Assembly (NCBI RefSeq): GCF_028679125.1
Contig: NZ_JAJRCG010000018.1
Span: 1-52,298 of the forward strand
Direction of reading: 5' to 3'
DNA from: Methanoregula sp.
GTDB lineage: Archaea; Halobacteriota; Methanomicrobia; Methanomicrobiales; Methanospirillaceae
DNA: 52,298 nucleotides
Part shown: positions 17,901 to 25,504 of the stretch, in pieces
Layout of the letters: each line of letters opens with the position of its first letter
Numbering within the stretch: the first letter of the stretch is position 1
Made by a program: the position numbers and the translations under genes
Notes under the pieces: model-generated
Told to the model about the DNA's origin: nothing
The model's input: only the letters and a program-made list of their open reading frames with translations
Databases searched by the model: none

Positions 17901-18578
17901 ATCGGTTTCGGCAGAGATGGCGTGTCCCTCGCGCAGGACGGGGGAATAGACCGTGTCCATATTTCCATCCGGTTCCAGAATCATGTCAACAAGAGCCGGG
18001 CGCCGACTCCCGTAGAACGGCAGGGCATATTCATAATCTCCTTTCCCGAGCATATCTGCAGCTGCTATGCCGGTCATTGCCTCGATTGCCCGGTTCCATG
18101 CAATCACCCTCCCGTCCGAATCAATGGCAAAAGTAGCATCCGGGAGGAAGTTGATGAGATCGGTAAGACGCTGCTCGGAATCCAGGAGTGCAATCTCGGC
18201 CTGTCTCCTGCTGACCGCCTGCCGGATCTTGTGGACAAGTTCGGCGAACTGTGCCTTGGGATCGCCGCCTTTCTGGAGGTAGAAGTCAGCCCCGTTGTTG
18301 ATCGCTTCGATAACGACCTCCTCACGCCCCCGGCCGGTGAAGAGGATGAACGGGATATTGCCAAAGGATCCCCGCACCCTTTTTAAAAATTCTATCCCAT
18401 CCATCCCTGGCATCTGATAATCAGAGACAATGGCATCGAACTTGTGCTCTGCAAGTTCGGCAAGCCCCGCTTTTCCCGACGGAACCGGTGTGACACAAAA
18501 ATCCCCCGTCTTCTCCAGGAAGATTTTTCCCAGTTCAAGGAGTCCCGGTTCATCGTCGACATAGAGGAGGGAAAGCAT
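14964..18578 (-). CDS. Receiver-PAS-GAF-multi-PAS histidine kinase
   Basis: A 1204-residue soluble hybrid sensor. Order: receiver domain (LSLLYVDDEPGLLELG, phospho-acceptor in AIVSDYQMPGMDG); a PAS domain (NFLPDATFAIDSDGRV); a coiled coil; a GAF domain (about 325-480, with GVANKPTDYTDQDAHEIL); four further PAS domains (starting near NIIENAPIGMYFY, STVPGVVYQFYVRPDG, VLADYAFDGVLIQD and LLVENTHDIIYTINAQG); and the kinase core with H-box SITRHDVANQL (H1007), N-box NLYDNAMRYG, G1 DNGVGI and G2 GFGQHTGFGLFL. The ATG at 18578 has AGGAG 6 bases upstream; the 20 residues before it in the longer frame (to 18638) look non-coding. Ligands are unknown. Confidence 0.9.
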   Translation of the reverse strand: MLSLLYVDDEPGLLELGKIFLEKTGDFCVTPVPSGKAGLAELAEHKFDAIVSDYQMPGMDGIEFLKRVRGSFGNIPFILFTGRGREEVVIEAINNGADFYLQKGGDPKAQFAELVHKIRQAVSRRQAEIALLDSEQRLTDLINFLPDATFAIDSDGRVIAWNRAIEAMTGIAAADMLGKGDYEYALPFYGSRRPALVDMILEPDGNMDTVYSPVLREGHAISAETDLSLPKVGSIHVLAKASPFYSREGKITGAIESIRDITEQKIREKELRAANEQLAASEEELREQYNDLADSERRVRESEIRLTYMIGFYERARNSEKELLDYAVEGAGIVTGSPLCYLAFLNDDESELAMYAWSASAMAECSMRDKPLVYKTEKTGLWGEAVRQRQAVITNNYEAPDPVKKGYPEGHPRILRHMNVPVFDNGHIVLVAGVANKPTDYTDQDAHEILLLMQGLWTIITQKRSEETRLESEKKYRNIIENAPIGMYFYTLKPDGALVFAGSNPGADAILGVKHESLIGETFEAAFPDLAATDIPVNYRRVAAEGGSWQTDTIRYDNKKIHGAYSVTAFQTSPGTMVAMFSDITARKQAETELIAAYHQVTAADEELRRRQQQLEEITSTVPGVVYQFYVRPDGSMGMYYANGQAGKILGWEMSGDTEGSFRAFVNRIHPDDRSRFMDSIHESVKSTTPWEFTGRFLKPSGETLWIRAISSPVRHGNELVFSGVIMDISDRVSIEAALRESEELYRVLADYAFDGVLIQDFTGRILYVNPSILRMLNVSDSKQIIGNRVLDFIQSEFQETVIQDLQNVYAGKGGNIQRYRVNTSEKGEIWVESVGTRIQYQGQDANIVALRDITEQKRMEDALQGSETKYRLLVENTHDIIYTINAQGILTFVSPSWTLFLGHNPGDVAGRSFQDFVHPADIPACRAFLAKVVATGERQSGIEYRVLHADGSIRIHTSTISPVIDDTKQVLSYVGNARDVTEMKRFQNAIRESSRKLNLLTSITRHDVANQLAVVQGYTQLAALRKPDPIIADFLDKISSAVDTIQHQFDFARAYQDMGAQAPAWFRVGDVIADARPPLLTLDCTCNSCEIFADPMINKVFFNLYDNAMRYGKSVTTITVRCKEAGNELVITFADNGVGIPLNEKQKIFEKGFGQHTGFGLFLAREILAITGISIREVGYHGKGAIFEISVPKGAYRAVARSA

Positions 18579-18874
18579 CACATGCTCCTGGGCAGGGCGA
18601 CCAGCAAGAAGTTTAATGAAAGGAATTGACTGCATCAAATTTCAATGTTACGTGCCTACATACTGACAAGCCGGGCTTCACGTCATCGTCTTGTGCGGTG
18701 AGCAACAGGGTTTTATCACGATCGTGGCTGCATGCCCATGGGACACGTGATCCGGAAGAAAGGTTTCACGGGTTCATAGCCGGGAACCGGTAAGATCCGA
18801 CCCTGACAGTCATTTCAGAAATTGTCAGATTATCCATGCTCACACCCCGGCCCCTGAAAAGAGAAGGAACGGGA

Positions 18875-19168
18875 TCAGTCTTCCTGCTCGGTCTCCGGTC
18901 CCGTTTCAGGTTTTTGTTCCGACGGCGGTGTTGTTGTAACCTTCCACCAGAACCCTGCAACGCAGACAACGATCAGGACTACGAGCAGGACCAGGCTGAA
19001 GATATTTTCCGCCACGTTCGTTGTGATCGAGATATTCGTACGGGCAATATCATTGAATGTGCCGATCAGGAGTGCGACAATGAAGAAGAGGATAGATCCT
19101 GTAACAATGCCGAGGATCACTGCTGCTGCAAGACGAAGGGGATCCTGTGTTGTTGTCATCTGAACCAT
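18875..19168 (-). CDS. Small membrane protein of unknown function
   Basis: A 97-residue protein with two predicted membrane helices (LAAAVILGIVTGSILFFIVALLIG without the final residues, about 14-36, and FSLVLLVVLIVVCVAGFWW, about 57-75). An extracellular loop with two possible N-glycosylation sites (NIS, NVAEN region) and an acidic, proline-rich C-terminal tail (PSEQKPETGPETEQED) complete it. The start may be ATG 19168 or ATG 19159; neither has a clear ribosome binding site. It lies between two sensor genes on the same strand, but the gaps of 224 and 296 bases argue against one operon. No family recognised. Confidence 0.5.
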   Translation of the reverse strand: MVQMTTTQDPLRLAAAVILGIVTGSILFFIVALLIGTFNDIARTNISITTNVAENIFSLVLLVVLIVVCVAGFWWKVTTTPPSEQKPETGPETEQED

Positions 19169-19392
19169 GTAGGGATATCAACGTCTCATGTATAAAAAAA
19201 CCCGGTGATCTCCCCGCCCGGGAACCACCAGGTGAGAGGGGCAGCATGATAAGAGAATCCAGTCGGACATTTCAGGATATACGCATTATGACGAGAGAAT
19301 CTGGCAGCGGGGGTATGCCCTTCCCGCACAATCCGGTAAAGAGAGATCGCGGAACTGAGCTCGATGAAAAGAAACCGCCCGGTTGGCATTGG

Positions 19393-21537
19393 TTATCGCT
19401 GGTCACTCGATCTTTTTTTACCCGTCGTGAACCGGTATCCCTCTTCGGGTACGATGATCTCGAATTGCACCCCCTCACCCGGCATTCCGTTTTCTGTTAT
19501 CGTGATGCCGGTGATGGCGAGGATCTCGCGGGAGAGGAAGAGGCCGAGGCCGGTGTTCTTCCCGAACCCTTTCCGGAAGAGCTTCGTCTTTTCATCTGTC
19601 GATATGCCCACGCCGTTATCCCTGTAGGTAATGACCAGCCCCGCATCCGATTCGAGAGAAGAGAATGACATTGTCGTGACCCGTTCACCATGGCGGAGGG
19701 AGTTCTCCATGAGATTGAAGAACACCTTGACGATCAAGGGATCTGCAAAGATCTCAACACCCGGTACCGCAACCTGGACATCGATCGACCGGGTGTTGAG
19801 CTGTGTCTTTGCCTCCCGGATGACCAATCCTGCCTCCTGCCACTTTGGGGCATTGACCCCGATGTCCTGGTAATATTTCGTGAACTCGATCTGCCGCTGG
19901 ATTGCTTCTGCTGCCTGTTCTTCCTTGTCGATGAATGCTTCGTATTTTGTCCCTTTGAGGTCCTCTTTGGAGAGTTCGAGGAACGTCCGGAGACCCATGA
20001 TCTGGTTCAGGATATCGTGCCGCGTGATGGAGGAGAGCATGTTCAGTTTATTGAGGGCAGTTTTGAGGGTCTCATCGGTCTTCTTGCGCCCTGATATGTC
20101 CCGGATGATCCCCTCGGATCCCTGGAACTCCCCTGCTGGATTGGTATGCAGGCGGGCAGTCACCGATACCCAGAACGGCGTGCCGTCCCTTTTCACGAAC
20201 TCCGCCTCCCAGTCCTGTACGCTTCCACCCTGGCGTTTCATGGCTTCGATCATCTGTGACCGTTCTTCCGGGTTCTTCCAGAGCGATGTGGCCGGACTGC
20301 CCAGTATCTCTGAAACGGTATTACACCCGAATGTGCGTGCAGCGGAAGGGCTCATCATGACCAGACGGCTGTCCTGATCGAACCGGAAATACACATCCTG
20401 GAGGTTCTCGAGGATGGTCCGGTACCGTTCCTCGCTCTCGCGGAGAGCGGCCTCTGCCTGCACCCGGGCAGTGATATCGCGGAACGTCACATACGCAGCC
20501 GGTCTTCCCTCCCAGATGCTGGGAACAGTCGTTACATCGACATCGATCGGGGTCCCGTCCAGCTTGAGGAACTGCTCACGAACCAGCTCAAGGGCCTTAT
20601 CGGGTGCCTGCTGTACCCGTTCTGCGGTCCGTTCCCGGAACGCTGGTGCAACCATGTCAAGTGCGGATCTCCCGAGAAAGAGCGAGGGATCTTCGGAACC
20701 CAGGATCCGGGCAGCAGTCTGGTTGACATAGACGAGAATGCCCTTCTGGTGGATTGCAATACCATCGAACGAAGTCTCTACCAGCGACCGGTACTTCTGC
20801 TCGCTCTCCCGAAGCTCCCGTTCAGCCTTCTTGCGCTTGGAGATGTCCCGTGCCACATGGACGCTCCCGATAAGGTTTCCCCCGGGATCATACAACGGGT
20901 TTGTCGTCACGAGGAAGTCCCCGCCAAGAGTATCCTCATGTACTTCGGCGGAATGTTCCTGCCCGTCTTTCATAAGCAATGCGTGGGGGCAGAATGGGGG
21001 ATGGGACGTTGTGTGGTGGACAACCTCGTAACATTTCAGGCCGACCGCCGTCTCCGGGGTTATTCCCAGGGTGTCTGCCATGGCCTTGTTGACCCTGATG
21101 ATGTTGTGCTCTTTCCCGATGAGAGCGATCAGGTCAGGGACCGCATTGAAGGTGTTCTCCCACTCCTCTTTTGCCGTCACCAGTTCGTTCTTCTGGGCAT
21201 CGACCCTGCCCGAGAGCCAGGTGACAACGACCGCGACGATGAGGTACACGACACAGCGGGCCGCCGCAGGAAGGAGATCCGGGCCTGTACCAGCCTGTAC
21301 ACCGGCCACCATCAGCAGGTAGAGTGCACAGAGGGTAACCGCAGCAGGAACCCCCCACCGGGGATAGAAGAATGCCGCGAGGATGATCGGGATATAGAAC
21401 AGGTGCGGGAAGATGATGGATATCCCGGCAGCCAGCCCGTAAAGGTTTGCTGCAAGGGCAATGACAAACGTCAGGAAAATAAGGAATTGCGTGGCTCTCG
21501 GGTGTTCACGCAGCCGGGTGATGATGGGGGAGATCAT
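19393..21537 (-). CDS. Membrane-bound triple-PAS histidine kinase
   Basis: A 714-residue sensor kinase. The N-terminus has four membrane helices (about 17-38, 41-59, 63-80 and 91-109). Three PAS domains follow, near NAVPDLIALIGKEHN, LVETSFDGIAIHQKG and ILENLQDVYFRFDQD. The first PAS contains a Cys/His cluster (C169, H174, C183, H185 in KCYEVVH and PPFCPHALL) that may bind a metal or sense redox state. The kinase core has H-box SSITRHDILNQIMG (H507), N-box NLMENSLRHG, G1 DNGVGI and G2 GFGKNTGLGLFL. Unlike its neighbours it has no receiver domain. It reads away from the AT-rich patch that begins at 21.6 kb. Confidence 0.9.
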   Translation of the reverse strand: MISPIITRLREHPRATQFLIFLTFVIALAANLYGLAAGISIIFPHLFYIPIILAAFFYPRWGVPAAVTLCALYLLMVAGVQAGTGPDLLPAAARCVVYLIVAVVVTWLSGRVDAQKNELVTAKEEWENTFNAVPDLIALIGKEHNIIRVNKAMADTLGITPETAVGLKCYEVVHHTTSHPPFCPHALLMKDGQEHSAEVHEDTLGGDFLVTTNPLYDPGGNLIGSVHVARDISKRKKAERELRESEQKYRSLVETSFDGIAIHQKGILVYVNQTAARILGSEDPSLFLGRSALDMVAPAFRERTAERVQQAPDKALELVREQFLKLDGTPIDVDVTTVPSIWEGRPAAYVTFRDITARVQAEAALRESEERYRTILENLQDVYFRFDQDSRLVMMSPSAARTFGCNTVSEILGSPATSLWKNPEERSQMIEAMKRQGGSVQDWEAEFVKRDGTPFWVSVTARLHTNPAGEFQGSEGIIRDISGRKKTDETLKTALNKLNMLSSITRHDILNQIMGLRTFLELSKEDLKGTKYEAFIDKEEQAAEAIQRQIEFTKYYQDIGVNAPKWQEAGLVIREAKTQLNTRSIDVQVAVPGVEIFADPLIVKVFFNLMENSLRHGERVTTMSFSSLESDAGLVITYRDNGVGISTDEKTKLFRKGFGKNTGLGLFLSREILAITGITITENGMPGEGVQFEIIVPEEGYRFTTGKKRSSDQR

Positions 21538-21643
21538 GAAGGGACCATCTGCTCATACGGGAGTTCTTACGCTCTGCTTAGGTGTGCCGGATTAAAAATA
21601 GTATCGCGGAGGGCGTCGTGAAGATCCGGAATTACTCTGCACC

Positions 21644-21937
21644 ATGGATCGCACTATCGTCTTTTCCGGGATAATCGGGCCGATGTCCCTGCCCCGTTAT
21701 ATAAGACGGAATCCCGCCTTTCTCACTCATACGAATGGGTCTTTGCAACTCAAAGATATAAGAAAATTCTTTGAACAGAAGTCAGATGAAATCGGTTTCA
21801 ATGATGCAAATAAGAATTTTATCATGAGTCACGGAGTGAGTTCAATCAACTGGACTTCCTATAAACAGTTCTTGCCAGAGAATGTGTATGCTCGATATAT
21901 GGACTGTTGGGGAATTGTCTCACTCACCTCTGAATGA
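21644..21937 (+). pseudogene. Possible C-terminal remnant of a tyrosine recombinase (integrase)
   Basis: The 97-codon frame has family-like sequence only from about residue 34. It reads DIRKFFEQKSDEIG, then NFIMSHGVSSINWTSYKQF and PENVYARYM. The layout of an RKFF helix, a (G/S)H pair and a Tyr 10 residues later followed by a basic/acidic helix is that of the end of archaeal phage-type integrases, where the His and the Tyr nucleophile close the active site. The first 33 codons look like ordinary intergenic DNA. The rest of an integrase (R, K and HxxR boxes) is missing, so this is at most a fragment. It may equally be an unrelated short gene. Its end overlaps the convergent lipoprotein gene by 14 bases. 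Confidence 0.4.
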
Positions 21938-22379
21938 TATAAACTGAATTGTTGATTGTTGTTATAGGAAGACAACTCTCAACCCTATACTGGATTTGAT
22001 ATTTCCCATCTATTGGATCTTCAATAGCAGTTCGATCATATTCAAAAAATTGTTGGACTACTCCATTTGAAGATATATTTCTTATGTTAAAGGATCGATT
22101 CTCACATTTACGAAAATGGGGGGAAAAATCGTTACAAAATACTGTATCTACATGAACAGATTTTGCCGGAGAATCTCTGGTGTTGACAATTTTTATCGTA
22201 ACATTATGGTGATTTGTTAACCCCATATTCATTTGAGAATCTCTATTCTCAACAACTGATACATTGATATTTTTGTCTTCTCCGTTTAAACAATTATCAG
22301 AGCATCCCGCTGCAAGCACAAATATTGCGATCACTAGACTGATGGGAATAATCTTAATTCGTGCAAAGGATAAACCCAT
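21924..22379 (-). CDS. Putative lipoprotein of unknown function
   Basis: A 151-residue protein with a basic-hydrophobic signal sequence (ARIKIIPISLVIAIF) ending in the lipobox VLAAGC, with the lipid-modified Cys probably C26. The mature part is polar, Asn-rich and beta-strand-like (NVTIKIVNTRDSPAKSVHV), with several N-x-S/T sites and a few paired cysteines. This suggests a small surface-anchored domain of the immunoglobulin-like kind. DNA is much more AT-rich than the neighbouring sensor genes, a sign of foreign origin. No family recognised. Confidence 0.6.
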   Translation of the reverse strand: MGLSFARIKIIPISLVIAIFVLAAGCSDNCLNGEDKNINVSVVENRDSQMNMGLTNHHNVTIKIVNTRDSPAKSVHVDTVFCNDFSPHFRKCENRSFNIRNISSNGVVQQFFEYDRTAIEDPIDGKYQIQYRVESCLPITTINNSVYIIQR

Positions 22380-22444
22380 TTTAGACCCTCTCTTGAGTAT
22401 ACAGAATTAGGTAAGACAATATATTTTTAGGTTCGTAAATTATT

Positions 22445-22819
22445 ATGGGATATAAGAAGGAATTCATATTTGGTGTTACATCAGGTATGTTTTTTGGAAT
22501 CTATCTGATAACGGGCCAAAACATAGATCCTGAAAGCCTTGCATTCACGATAGGAGATACGGTTAATAACGCAACTAAAACTGCCGTATCAAATCAAACA
22601 CCAACCATGTGGGATCAATATCGTCCTTGGTTATTGTTAGCAAGTGCAATTTTTACGATAGCAGCGATATTATCCGTTATAAAACAGGGTTCTATTGCTA
22701 TTGTCGTGGCCATTTTAGGGTTCATAGGAGCATTATTCCTAATATTATGTGCAAAAAGCACCAATTTTATGTGGATATCTCTTCCGTGTTTGATAGTGGG
22801 AGCAATTTTATCGAATTGA
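22445..22819 (+). CDS. Small membrane protein of unknown function in the AT-rich patch
   Basis: A 124-residue protein with about four hydrophobic segments (FIFGVTSGMFFGIYLITG near the N-terminus, LLLASAIFTIAAILSV, IAIVVAILGFIGALFLILC and WISLPCLIVGAIL). Between the first and second is a polar loop (PESLAFTIGDTVNNATK). ATG 22445 is 65 bases from the divergent lipoprotein start, so the two share a promoter region. AT-rich codon choice matches the lipoprotein and differs from the host-like genes outside. No family recognised. Confidence 0.6.
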   Translation: MGYKKEFIFGVTSGMFFGIYLITGQNIDPESLAFTIGDTVNNATKTAVSNQTPTMWDQYRPWLLLASAIFTIAAILSVIKQGSIAIVVAILGFIGALFLILCAKSTNFMWISLPCLIVGAILSN

Positions 22820-22852
22820 GTTCCAGAAGCAATTAAACAGATAGTAGATCGG

Positions 22853-23020
22853 TTAGTATGACATAAACAAATCCATACCAAGTCGATTCTGAATAATTTC
22901 GTTATAAATCATCCTGATTTTTTCTGGAGTATCATACCCCCCATTTCCGTTAATGAATTCTATGATTGAATAACCGTCTCGGGTGATAATGGGAAGGATC
23001 TTCTCAATTCGTGCACTCAT
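22853..23020 (-). CDS. Short hypothetical protein (55 residues)
   Basis: A short reverse-strand frame beginning MSARIEKILPIITRDGY, continuing with a helical, charged stretch (YDTPEKIRMIYNEIIQNRL) and ending GMDLFMSY. The composition looks like a small soluble coding sequence, with no stop codons and a reasonable ATG. No ribosome binding site or family is seen, and an overlapping forward frame exists at its 5' end. It lies in the AT-rich patch, about 180 bases from the tRNA-Lys gene. Confidence 0.35.
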   Translation of the reverse strand: MSARIEKILPIITRDGYSIIEFINGNGGYDTPEKIRMIYNEIIQNRLGMDLFMSY

Positions 23021-23202
23021 TTGTAAGCCTGTATCTATCTACAAGGCTGATGGAGGCTATATCCTCTCAACTGAATCTAACAAGTTTATACCGTTGAATT
23101 TGAAAAAGGTCGGATCAAACATAACGGAAATACGAAATAACGAGTTTAAACCAACAGAAATTAGAAATAATCTCGCGCAAGAGTCAAAAACAGTCAAAAG
23201 AA

Positions 23203-23276
23203 CGGGCCTGAAGGGATTTGAACCCTTGACCTGCGGATTAAGAGTCCGCCGCTATGCCGAACTAAGCTACAGACCC
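23203..23276 (-). tRNA. tRNA-Lys (anticodon CUU)
   Basis: The reverse strand folds as a full cloverleaf. The acceptor stem GGGTCTG pairs with CAGGCCC (one G-U pair) and the discriminator is G73. The D arm is GCTTAGTTCGGCATAGC. The anticodon stem GCGGA/TCCGC carries loop CTCTTAA, giving anticodon CUU (Lys). The T arm has loop TTCAAAT on AGGG/CCCT. CCA is not encoded. A promoter-like CATTTATT lies about 36-43 bases upstream (complement of 23312-23319). Its 3' end faces the AT-rich patch, the usual arrangement for an element integrated at a tRNA gene. Confidence 0.95.
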
Positions 23277-23377
23277 GCTTGTTGGGCTTACTAATGTGGT
23301 TGATAATTGCGAATAAATGTTTTGGCTGCATGCGGTTGGAATTCCTTAATATCGTGAAACGATACATCTTCTGTAAC

Positions 23378-24850
23378 ATGCCACAGGAAGCCCCGGTTGA
23401 GCAGCAGGGACCGGCAAAATACTGTATTTTCGGGTGCGGGACGAACGGTTACAACATCATTCTCGAACTCGCCAAGGAGCACGAGCGCGTGCTGGTCGTT
23501 GACCGGGACGAGGCAAGGGTCCAGAACCTCCGCGACCAGAAGTTCGATGCGTACCAGCGCGATATCGCATCCTCTGATATGCTCGCGGGGCTCCCCCAGT
23601 TCGAGATCGCGTTTGTCATGACCGGGGATGGCGACGCGAACCTTGCAGCGGTTCTTGCCATCAAGAAGCGGTACACCTCCGTCCAGATCGTTGTCCGGGC
23701 CATCGACCCGGTGAACGGCCAGAAGCTGACCGCTGCCGGGGCCGAGGTCGTTCTCTACCCGCAGGAAGTCGTGGCCCGCTCAGCCATCCTCCAGATCCGA
23801 AAGCAGCACTCAAGCCGGATATCCCAGCGCCTCTTCACCCTCATTGCCGGCTGGGAAGGGACGTTTGGCATCATCACCCACAAGAACCCGGACCCGGATG
23901 CGATCTCTTCTGCCATGGCGCTGGCCGAGATCGCAAAACAGGCAAACGGCAAGACCCTGGTCACCCGGATCTTTTACGAGGGCAATATCGGCCACCAGGA
24001 GAACCGCACGTTCGTCAACCTGCTCGATATCAAGATGGAGCACCTGACTCCCGAGGCGCTCCAGTCCTGTAATTTCCTTGCACTGGTGGATTGTTCGGGC
24101 CCGGGTGCCAACAACGACATCCCGCCCCAGACCAAGATCAACATCATCATCGACCACCACAAGGAGGGCAAGCACAGCGCGTCCCCGGGAAGTTTCATCG
24201 ATATCCGCCCGGGTGTCGGGGCCACCGCGAGCATCATGACCCAGTACCTGCAGGAACTGGACGTGCCGGTCGACAAGCGGGTTGCCACAGCCCTGCTCTA
24301 TGGTATCCGCACGGACACCAAGGAGTTCAAGCGCAATGTTACTCCGCAGGACCTCAGCTATGCGGGATTCCTCCTGCCGCTGACCGATGCCGACCTGCTC
24401 GACAAGATCATGTCGCCCTCAATGTCGCAGGAGACCCTTGACGTGATCGGCAAGGCTATCCACGAGCGGAAGGTCCAGAGCGGGTACCTCTTCGCCAACG
24501 TGGGGTACGTGATGAACCGCGATGCCCTGCCGCAGGCTGCCGAGCTCCTGATCACCCTGGAAGGCGTGAACACGGCGCTCGTGTACGGCATCACGGACAA
24601 TGCGATCATCATCTCTGCCCGCAACCGCGACATCCGGCTCCACGTGGGTAACGCCCTTTCGGAAGCCTTCGGGGAGATGGGCGATGCGGGCGGTCACCCG
24701 AACATGGGGGCAGCCAGCCTCCCGCTCAACTACTTCTCCCGGGTGGAGAACAAGGCACAGCTCCTTGAGTTTGTGATCGAGCCGATCCTCCAGAAGTTCA
24801 AGAACCTTGTCGGTCTTGAGAACGAAGGAAAGAAGAATGGCGGACCGTAA
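23378..24850 (+). CDS. RCK (TrkA-N)-DHH phosphoesterase fusion protein
   Basis: A 490-residue two-domain protein. Residues about 15-140 form an NAD-binding RCK/TrkA-N Rossmann domain (YCIFGCGTNGYNIILELAKE, VLVVDRDEARVQNL). The rest is a DHH-family phosphoesterase with NPDPDAISSAMALA, the second-motif aspartate in LVDCSG, IIIDHHKEG (D259, H260, H261) and the C-terminal DHHA1 glycine-rich motif (GDAGGHPNMGAAS). DHH enzymes cleave phosphodiesters such as cyclic di-AMP or short oligonucleotides. The pairing with a nucleotide-sensing RCK domain suggests ligand-controlled hydrolysis, but the substrate is unproven. ATG 23378 is chosen because a TATA-like CTTAATATC lies about 25-34 bases upstream, which implies leaderless mRNA, and because the domain starts there; the frame is open back into the tRNA gene region. 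Confidence 0.88.
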   Translation: MPQEAPVEQQGPAKYCIFGCGTNGYNIILELAKEHERVLVVDRDEARVQNLRDQKFDAYQRDIASSDMLAGLPQFEIAFVMTGDGDANLAAVLAIKKRYTSVQIVVRAIDPVNGQKLTAAGAEVVLYPQEVVARSAILQIRKQHSSRISQRLFTLIAGWEGTFGIITHKNPDPDAISSAMALAEIAKQANGKTLVTRIFYEGNIGHQENRTFVNLLDIKMEHLTPEALQSCNFLALVDCSGPGANNDIPPQTKINIIIDHHKEGKHSASPGSFIDIRPGVGATASIMTQYLQELDVPVDKRVATALLYGIRTDTKEFKRNVTPQDLSYAGFLLPLTDADLLDKIMSPSMSQETLDVIGKAIHERKVQSGYLFANVGYVMNRDALPQAAELLITLEGVNTALVYGITDNAIIISARNRDIRLHVGNALSEAFGEMGDAGGHPNMGAASLPLNYFSRVENKAQLLEFVIEPILQKFKNLVGLENEGKKNGGP

Positions 24851-24883
24851 CCGGCCGTATTATCGGATGCCGGACGAGTAATT

Positions 24884-25504
24884 ATGCAGTTCTCCGAATG
24901 GGAACCCCACTACCGCGAGATCCTTGAGTACTTCGGATTCGACCGGGCAGGGGACGAGGAGGCAGCCCGGCTCCTTGCCTCGCTTCTCGACCGCGACAAC
25001 CTCCTCTCGCTCGCCGCCCTCACCGAAGGAAACGAGGTGACGGTCTGCGGGAACGCTCCCTGCCTGAAGAAGGAACTGGGAAAAATCAAGGGCATCGTGT
25101 TTGCTGCGGATGCAGCAGCGGAAGTCCTCGAAGACAACGGCATCCGGCCGGACGCAGTCTTCACGGATCTTGACGGGACAACCGACCGGCTTCTCGATAT
25201 GAACCGCGAGGGAACGATCGTGATCGTCCATGCGCACGGTGACAATATCCCCCTCCTGAAGCACTGGGTTCCCCGGTTCCCCGGCAACATTGTCGGGACA
25301 ACGCAGGCCGCCCCGCTCCCCCATGTCCACAACTTCGGCGGGTTCACGGATGGCGACCGGGCGGTCTTTGCCGCCGAGGAATTCGGGGCCTTGCACGTCA
25401 CGCTGGTCGGCTTCGACCTTGATGATAAGAACGTGGACCCGATGAAACGCGGGAAACTCCACTGGGCGAGAAAACTCCTTGCCCTGATCGGGTACCAGGC
25501 ATGA
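24884..25504 (+). CDS. mptE: 6-hydroxymethyl-7,8-dihydropterin pyrophosphokinase MptE
   Basis: Archaeal enzyme (former DUF115 family) that transfers pyrophosphate from ATP to 6-hydroxymethyl-7,8-dihydropterin, a step to tetrahydromethanopterin, the C1 carrier of methanogenesis. The 206 residues carry family marks: VTVCGNAPCLKKEL, GIVFAADAAAEVL, GIRPDAVFTDLDGT, VIVHAHGDNI, NFGGFTDGDRAVFAAEE and VTLVGFDLDD, ending KLHWARKLLALI. It follows the RCK-DHH gene by 33 bases on the same strand, and its stop overlaps the start of the radical SAM gene (ATGA). Confidence 0.9.
   Translation: MQFSEWEPHYREILEYFGFDRAGDEEAARLLASLLDRDNLLSLAALTEGNEVTVCGNAPCLKKELGKIKGIVFAADAAAEVLEDNGIRPDAVFTDLDGTTDRLLDMNREGTIVIVHAHGDNIPLLKHWVPRFPGNIVGTTQAAPLPHVHNFGGFTDGDRAVFAAEEFGALHVTLVGFDLDDKNVDPMKRGKLHWARKLLALIGYQA

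Noticed and set aside
22983..23294. A 103-codon forward frame ending with LKGFEPLTCGLRVRR
   Set aside because: Its last third is the antisense translation of the tRNA-Lys gene (the GFEPLT pattern is a known artefact). The upstream part has no ribosome binding site, though a decayed gene fragment is possible.
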